Assembly (NCBI RefSeq): GCF_014839805.1
Contig: NC_051130.1
Span: forward strand, 806,001 to 870,000
Reading direction: 5' to 3'
Source of the DNA: Manduca sexta
Lineage: Eukaryota; Arthropoda; Insecta; Lepidoptera; Sphingidae
Length of the DNA stretch: 64,000 bases
In this document: piece by piece, positions 59,684-64,000 of the stretch
How positions within the stretch are numbered: the stretch's first letter is position 1
Layout of the letters: every line of letters begins with the position of its first letter
Translations under genes and position numbers: made by a program
The notes under the pieces: generated by a model
Seen by the model: the letters and a program-made list of their open reading frames with translations, nothing else
What the model was told of the DNA's origin: nothing
Database searches by the model: none

Positions 59684-60095
59684 TTAGGGATTCAAAGTGA
59701 GGAATCTCCTAACAATGCGCGCCGTGTCCAGCAATACTGCCTTCTGCATCTGGCTTCCGACCCAACGGCCAATTGAGAGCTTCCGAAGATGTTGGTCGAG
59801 GCTCTTTGGTATCAACCCATGTGCAGAAACGACAATCGGGACAATAATTGTAGAGTCCACATCCCACATTTCGGTAACCTCATGTGCCAAGTCTAAATAT
59901 TAAGACACTTTATCTTTTTCGGCCTTAACAAGGTTATCGTCATGCGGAATGGTGACATCAACAAGTATTGCCCGTCGCGAAAATTGATCTACTATCACAA
60001 TGTCAGGCTTATTGGCAACAATTGTCCTGTCTGTGATAATAGATCGATCCCAATACAGCGTTGCATGATCATTTTCAAGAACTGGTTGTGGTATA
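59684..60095 (-). pseudogene. LINE fragment with restriction-like endonuclease motif
   Basis: On the minus strand the frame reads LENDHATLYWDRSIITDRT, then ANKPDIVIVDQFSRRAILVD, VTIPHDDNLVKAEKDKVS, a TAA at 59902-59900, then YLDLAHEVTEMWDVDSTIIV and DTARIVRRFLTLNP. A PD followed 12 residues later by D fits a PD-(D/E)XK nuclease, as at the C-terminus of R2-like and related LINEs; that assignment is inference. The frame is broken once and both ends are truncated. Confidence 0.55.
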
Positions 60096-60175
60096 AAATA
60101 AAATAAAATGCTTTATTCATCACGTAGGCGAACATAGTTGCACTTATGATAAGTCAAGGTACATGAGAATATTTA
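60096..60175 (-). repeat. LINE-tail repeat (CACGTAGGCGAAC type)
   Basis: ATGCTTTATTCATCACGTAG and TTGCACTTATGATAAGTCAA. Its probable continuation (AGCCAACTCGGGCTGGC) is at 60585-60650, after two other inserts. Confidence 0.5.
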
Positions 60176-60181
60176 ATTATT

Positions 60182-60240
60182 AAAACCGCGATAAAATTCG
60201 TAAAATAGTTTAATTTAAATGTCTAACATTCGCGTAAACT
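60182..60240 (+). repeat. Penelope-like 3' end
   Basis: A short piece with ACCGCGATAAAATTCG and TGTCTAACATTCGCGTAAAC. It lies between fragments of two other repeats. Confidence 0.5.
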
Positions 60241-60256
60241 AAAGAAATCATAGTTA

Positions 60257-60500
60257 TTATGAAATGAAATGAAATGATTTAATTGAATCTGTAAAATGTT
60301 ATACATTATTTAGATTCCGTCAATGTTAACTCTACCACCAGTTCGGAAAGCAGTTTTCACCAGAGAAGAACGGGCAAGAAACTCTGGTGTTGCTCTTTTC
60401 AATCAGTTTAGGGTAAAGACTACAGTACGTGATAAAGTGAGAAGAGAAAAAAAGTATAGAGCAGTTCATTTATAGGCTCGTGAAATAAGGAATAAATTAA
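60257..60500 (-). repeat. LINE-tail repeat
   Basis: GAAATGAAATGAAATGATTT start, then TTAGATTCCGTCAATGTTAA and CGGGCAAGAAACTCTGGTG. Of the copies here, it gives the fullest view of the unit. Confidence 0.55.
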
Positions 60501-60756
60501 TTTAAATTTTCATATGACTGCACAACCTTCTCAGGAATGATGAGGAATACTTAATTAAATTAGCTTATATAAACAACGACAATTTATATTGGTAATAAAA
60601 TAAATGAAAAATATAGTAAACAAAGAAGCCAACTCGGGCTGGCAGGAAAGAAGAAATAAAATGGTAATTTGACGTATTGATAGGTATATCTGGATAAAGT
60701 TTTAGCTAATATATCTGTTAGACCTACTGCTATAAGAATGACTTCTGTTTCATAAT

Positions 60757-61060
60757 AAATAATATGAGCCCTATATTATATACTGTCTACTGCCGGGCAC
60801 GGGCCTCCTCTACTACTGAGAGGGATTAAGCCTTAGTCCACCACGCTGGCCTAGTGCGGATTGATAGACTTCACAACCCTGAAAATTCCTATAGAGAACT
60901 TCTCAGATATACAGGTTTCGTCTCGATATTTTCTTTCATATTTAAAGCAATCCATAACTTACATATAATACACAATATATTTTTGAAAAGTCAGAGATAA
61001 GTTCCCTTGAGATTTGAACTTGCAGACATTCGTCTCGGCAGTCCATTCCACACCCAAAAA
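60757..61060 (-). mobile_element. SINE family 1 copy
   Basis: Tail, body and most of the head; the last bases of the head are replaced by ACACCCAAAAATT. Confidence 0.75.
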
Positions 61061-61497
61061 TTATAAATGTCACGGTAACATTAGATAGCAATGTAGGAGC
61101 AAAGGAAATAGAAACACTGAGTAAATACGACTTACTTAATATTGAACTCAGGCGAATATGGAACAAGTATATAGAGGTCTAAGCGGCGATAATAAAATAA
61201 TGATTGAATGAATACGTCCGAATTAGTGTTGTAGTTAACACTAACGGTCTATCTAGTCCTAACGGCCAGGATTACCTTGTATATCAATCTGAAGATAAGT
61301 AATTACTACGATAATGTTTCTACAGATACTAAGTGCAGCCCTAGTTACTCGTATACATCAAACAAGAATGCACTTGTAGATCTATTCTGTTAAATATTTT
61401 GTACGCAGTATTAATAGATGGCCTTATAAATGGTGATTAGTTTCCACAAACCCTTCTGCTTGATTGGCGATAAATTATTAAAACTTTATATACACAC

Positions 61498-61665
61498 GAG
61501 CGAGACTACGAGGAGATACAGAATCTGTGTCAGTTTCTGTAACGAAACCCCTTCGAATATAGCTTGTGGCGCGTGGTGCCGCTCAACGTGCGCAGCCTGC
61601 TGACTTTCAACTCTTTCCTCAACACTATCATCATTGCGATCTTGCAAATTCAGGGGTGGAACTAA
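61498..61665 (+). pseudogene. gustatory receptor terminal-exon pseudogene
   Basis: A relic of a third receptor's last exon. The frame reads ERDYEEIQNLCQFL, then an in-frame TAA at 61540-61542 where gene A has a lysine codon, then RNPFEYSLWRVVPLNVRSLL and TIIIAILQIQGWN before a TAA at 61663. The acceptor AG seen in A (TACAG before ATGAG) is lost; here the bases are TACACACGAG. No upstream receptor exons were found in 61060-61490. It is closest to gene A by eye, sharing a long unbroken run of bases across the VVPLNVR codons. It is broken by at least one nonsense change and a lost splice site, and is not expected to make protein. Confidence 0.85.
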
Positions 61666-63365
61666 TAATTAAATTAATGCAATTTATATATAGTGCGCTT
61701 AAGACAGATCGTTGTATTGAATTCTGCAGCCAATATAATTTCCAAAGAGACAAGGGAATAGTGTTTGTTTATTTTAATAAATAGTATAGCCACAAAAAGT
61801 AGTAGGGCTAGTTTTCCCAGCGACATATCTGAGAAAGCCGAAGCTTAAATAATAAATATCTTATTCTAATTACACAAATTGTTCCAAAAGCATTATACAT
61901 GGCTAGAGTCTGTAATTTAGTATGTAAAGTGGGTAGGTTGTTTGGAAAAATGAGTTAATGTTTTAGAGTGTGGTTGAAATTATCGTTGGCTTAATTTGTA
62001 ACTATAATTATAGAATTATACACCTATGTATATTTGTGTGGTCTCTGCTTGTAACCTGTAATAAATGTTATATATAGCATATATTATTAAATGTGTGAAC
62101 CTAGATTAGGTACTGTACACATATATGTTACTGTTAGTTTACCCTGTATAAATAAAATTAAAAAAACGCTTTTACCTGCGGCCCCGCATGCCTATAAAAC
62201 TTTTTCCAGGATATAAATCTCGCCTTATATTTTCTTAGAATAAAAATGTACATTTTACCCGAGGCAGCAACCTATCTCCATACCAACTCATTTATCAGTT
62301 CGGTGTTTTACCCGAGAAGCTGTAACAGACAGACAGGCAGTTACATTCGCAATTATAACATATGTATACACGATTATGGGCTGATTTTTTCATCAAACAC
62401 GAACAAATCAAAAATAATAGTTTTGCGTTTAAAACTGACGATTTGCCTCACTTCCATATTCAGTCTGGTTATATTTAATTATTTATTTTTTTATTCTTGT
62501 GACAATTGAAAAATCAACTTTAAGACAAGTGATTTCTAGGTTAAGTTCTACATATTACTGTCGATGTTATAATTGGGTATGATATTATTATTTATGTAAC
62601 TACTAAATATTTTAGATAATTGTAACCATAATGTTAAAATAATGAAATTATACGTACTTTATACTTAAGTATAATGTTATTAATTTCAATAGTTTTTTCA
62701 TAATTATATACCGCTGTGTTGCATATCTATGTAGTCTAATATGAATATAAATTACATACTTTTTATGAATTTAATTTATTTATTTATAATTAGGACAACC
62801 AGTAGTTGTTACATTATAAATAGCTCCAATAAAATATAACAGTAATGATAGGCTTAAATGCACAACATTTTAAGGTGTCACAGCATGTATGGACAAAAAT
62901 AATAACACCAGTATTAATATTAACTATACATAAACCATTAAAGCGTAGTTTTTATAAATAAAAGTAGCAACTACATTAAATTTTAATTAGTTTAAAGAAA
63001 AAGAGGATGGGGACCATATGATATTCAAAAACAATGAGCAAATTATAAGTATTATATAATTTTATTTAACATGTACATATATGACAGACCTAGTTAGTGA
63101 TTGCCTTCATAATGGGAGATATTGTTTATTTTTTTATAATACAGCCGACATTACCCCGCGGTCGGGGTCTAGACATCATCATGTTAAATGTCCAGTGGAA
63201 ACAATCACAGTTGTGTGTCTTCGTTGAGACCGCTATATACAACGATTTCCAAGGGGTATTCTTTGTTGGGTATTCATTGGGGGTTGAATTCCAACCTCCA
63301 TACATTGCGGTGTTTCCTTTAATAGTAGTTTCAATATGTCAATAAAATAATTACTAGTATTGTGA
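61666..63365. other. AT-rich stretch between the receptor relic and the Penelope-like element
   Basis: Apart from the Helitron scrap at 62155 nothing is recognised. The first 200 bases after the receptor relic weakly resemble the 3' flank of gene A (AAATAATAAAT words after a GCC...GCT segment). No protein motif occurs in the short frames near 62246 and 63097. Confidence 0.4.
62155..62340 (-). repeat. Helitron-type fragment
   Basis: CGCTTTTACCTGCGGCCCCGC, then TTTTCCAGGATATAAATCTCG and a CAGACAGACAGGCAG run. Confidence 0.4.
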
Positions 63366-63779
63366 AATGCATATTATATTATACCGGGAGTATACAAAAT
63401 AGATTGCAACTGTGGCCTCTCTTATATCGGGCAAACAAAAAGAAATATAGGGACCCGCGTAAAAGAACATATAGCTGACGTGAAACACCGACGCTCGACG
63501 AAGTCTGCAGTCGCTGAACACTCTGAAGGAGGCGCCAATCATTATCTGCGACTAGATAAGCCACAAATCCTCGCCAAAGAACACCGATTCCTGCCCAGGA
63601 TGATTCGCGAGGCTATTGAAATTAAAAAACATCCTAATTTCAATAGGGAAGATGGTTGGAAGTTTGCACAAGCCTGGGATCCAGTTCTACATTTAATTAA
63701 ATCGGAACCCAAAAGACCGGCTGCCAGACTTCAAGACACTGTGAGCTCATACTGCGTAGATCGGACCACCAACAGCTAA
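63366..63779 (+). CDS. Penelope-like element, C-terminal GIY-YIG endonuclease fragment
   Basis: The open frame encodes GVYKIDCNCGLSYIGQTKR followed by RVKEH, the signature of the GIY-YIG endonuclease that ends Penelope-like retroelement proteins. It continues through RSTKSAVAEH and DGWKFAQAWDPVLHLIK to DRTTNS and a TAA at 63777. A TGA at 63363 closes the frame upstream and no reverse transcriptase is seen, so the element is truncated at its 5' end. The 3' UTR follows and reaches the window edge. Of the copies in this window, it is the one with the longest open frame. Confidence 0.8.
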   Translation, partial: NAYYIIPGVYKIDCNCGLSYIGQTKRNIGTRVKEHIADVKHRRSTKSAVAEHSEGGANHYLRLDKPQILAKEHRFLPRMIREAIEIKKHPNFNREDGWKFAQAWDPVLHLIKSEPKRPAARLQDTVSSYCVDRTTNS

Positions 63780-64000
63780 AATTTTAAAAAAGTTGTATAA
63801 TTGTAAAATGTAGGTTGATATTGTAACTTTGACTTTACGGATGAACAACACCTTAGTCCCCCCCGTGACCATGAAGGCTGCAATGTCTTCGGAACGTCGG
63901 GAGAAAAATAAAAAACAAGAAACCGCGATAGAATCTGGAAAATTAGTTTAATTTCAATGTCTAACATTCGCGTAAACATAAGAAATCATTATGCATATTA
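63366..64000 (+). mobile_element. Penelope-like element, 5'-truncated, at window edge
   Basis: Contains the GIY-YIG frame and a 3' UTR. The UTR has CCCGTGACCATGAAGG, CGTCGGGAGAAAAATAAA and an end near GTAAACATAAGAAATCAT at about 63993. The same UTR recurs at 6575, 17166, 30485, 55859 and 60182, which defines the family in this window. Confidence 0.75.

Noticed and set aside
5869..61060. CRISPR-like array from the repeated units
   Set aside because: The repeats are about 300 bp, dispersed, in both orientations and flanked by target duplications; they are SINEs in a eukaryotic genome.
61060..61490. Upstream exons for the receptor relic at 61498
   Set aside because: I searched by eye for the AVLADLVTME and YSRVRLMRQ codons on both strands and found none.

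Overview
This is an AT-rich animal nuclear window, almost certainly from a moth or butterfly (Lepidoptera). The evidence is the density of short interspersed elements of lepidopteran type: two common tRNA-derived SINE families and one rarer one, Helitron ends of the form GCGGGCGAAGC...AGCTAG, RTE-type LINE tails followed by (GAT)n, and Penelope-like elements. The only host genes I can support are members of the insect gustatory receptor family. I cannot name the species.

Layout. From 1 to about 47.8 kb no host gene is visible. The DNA is a mosaic of SINEs, MITEs, Helitron fragments, LINE tails and Penelope-like fragments, with unassigned AT-rich stretches between them. From 47.8 to 58.5 kb lie two paralogous gustatory receptor genes facing each other tail to tail. 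Gene A is on the + strand (48056-49988, four exons, 353 residues). Gene B is on the - strand (58271-53131, four exons, 355 residues). Both have a 651-nt first exon, a 151-nt third exon, a 173-nt last exon and intron phases 0, 0, 1. Their start-proximal flanks are also similar for about 200 bp. A third locus survives only as a broken last exon at 61498-61665 on the + strand. The window ends inside a Penelope-like element whose GIY-YIG endonuclease frame is open.

How the genes relate. The two receptors should be seven-helix membrane chemoreceptors expressed in gustatory neurons; ligands cannot be read from sequence. They come from an inverted duplication that carried the upstream region. Most of exon 1 has diverged strongly, but a 132-nt block is about 95% identical, which suggests gene conversion or strong constraint. 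The introns of gene B have grown by transposon insertion (SINEs, a Penelope-like copy with a 15-bp target duplication, a MITE), while those of gene A stayed short.

No new defence, biosynthetic or mobile system is evident beyond these. The items most worth a second look are the receptor pair with its mosaic identity and broken third copy, the Penelope insertion with inverted flanks, the 53-bp duplication around one SINE, the 148-bp terminal-inverted-repeat element and the 46-bp perfect palindrome. All coordinates of repeats are eye estimates, good to about 5-15 bases unless a target duplication fixed them.
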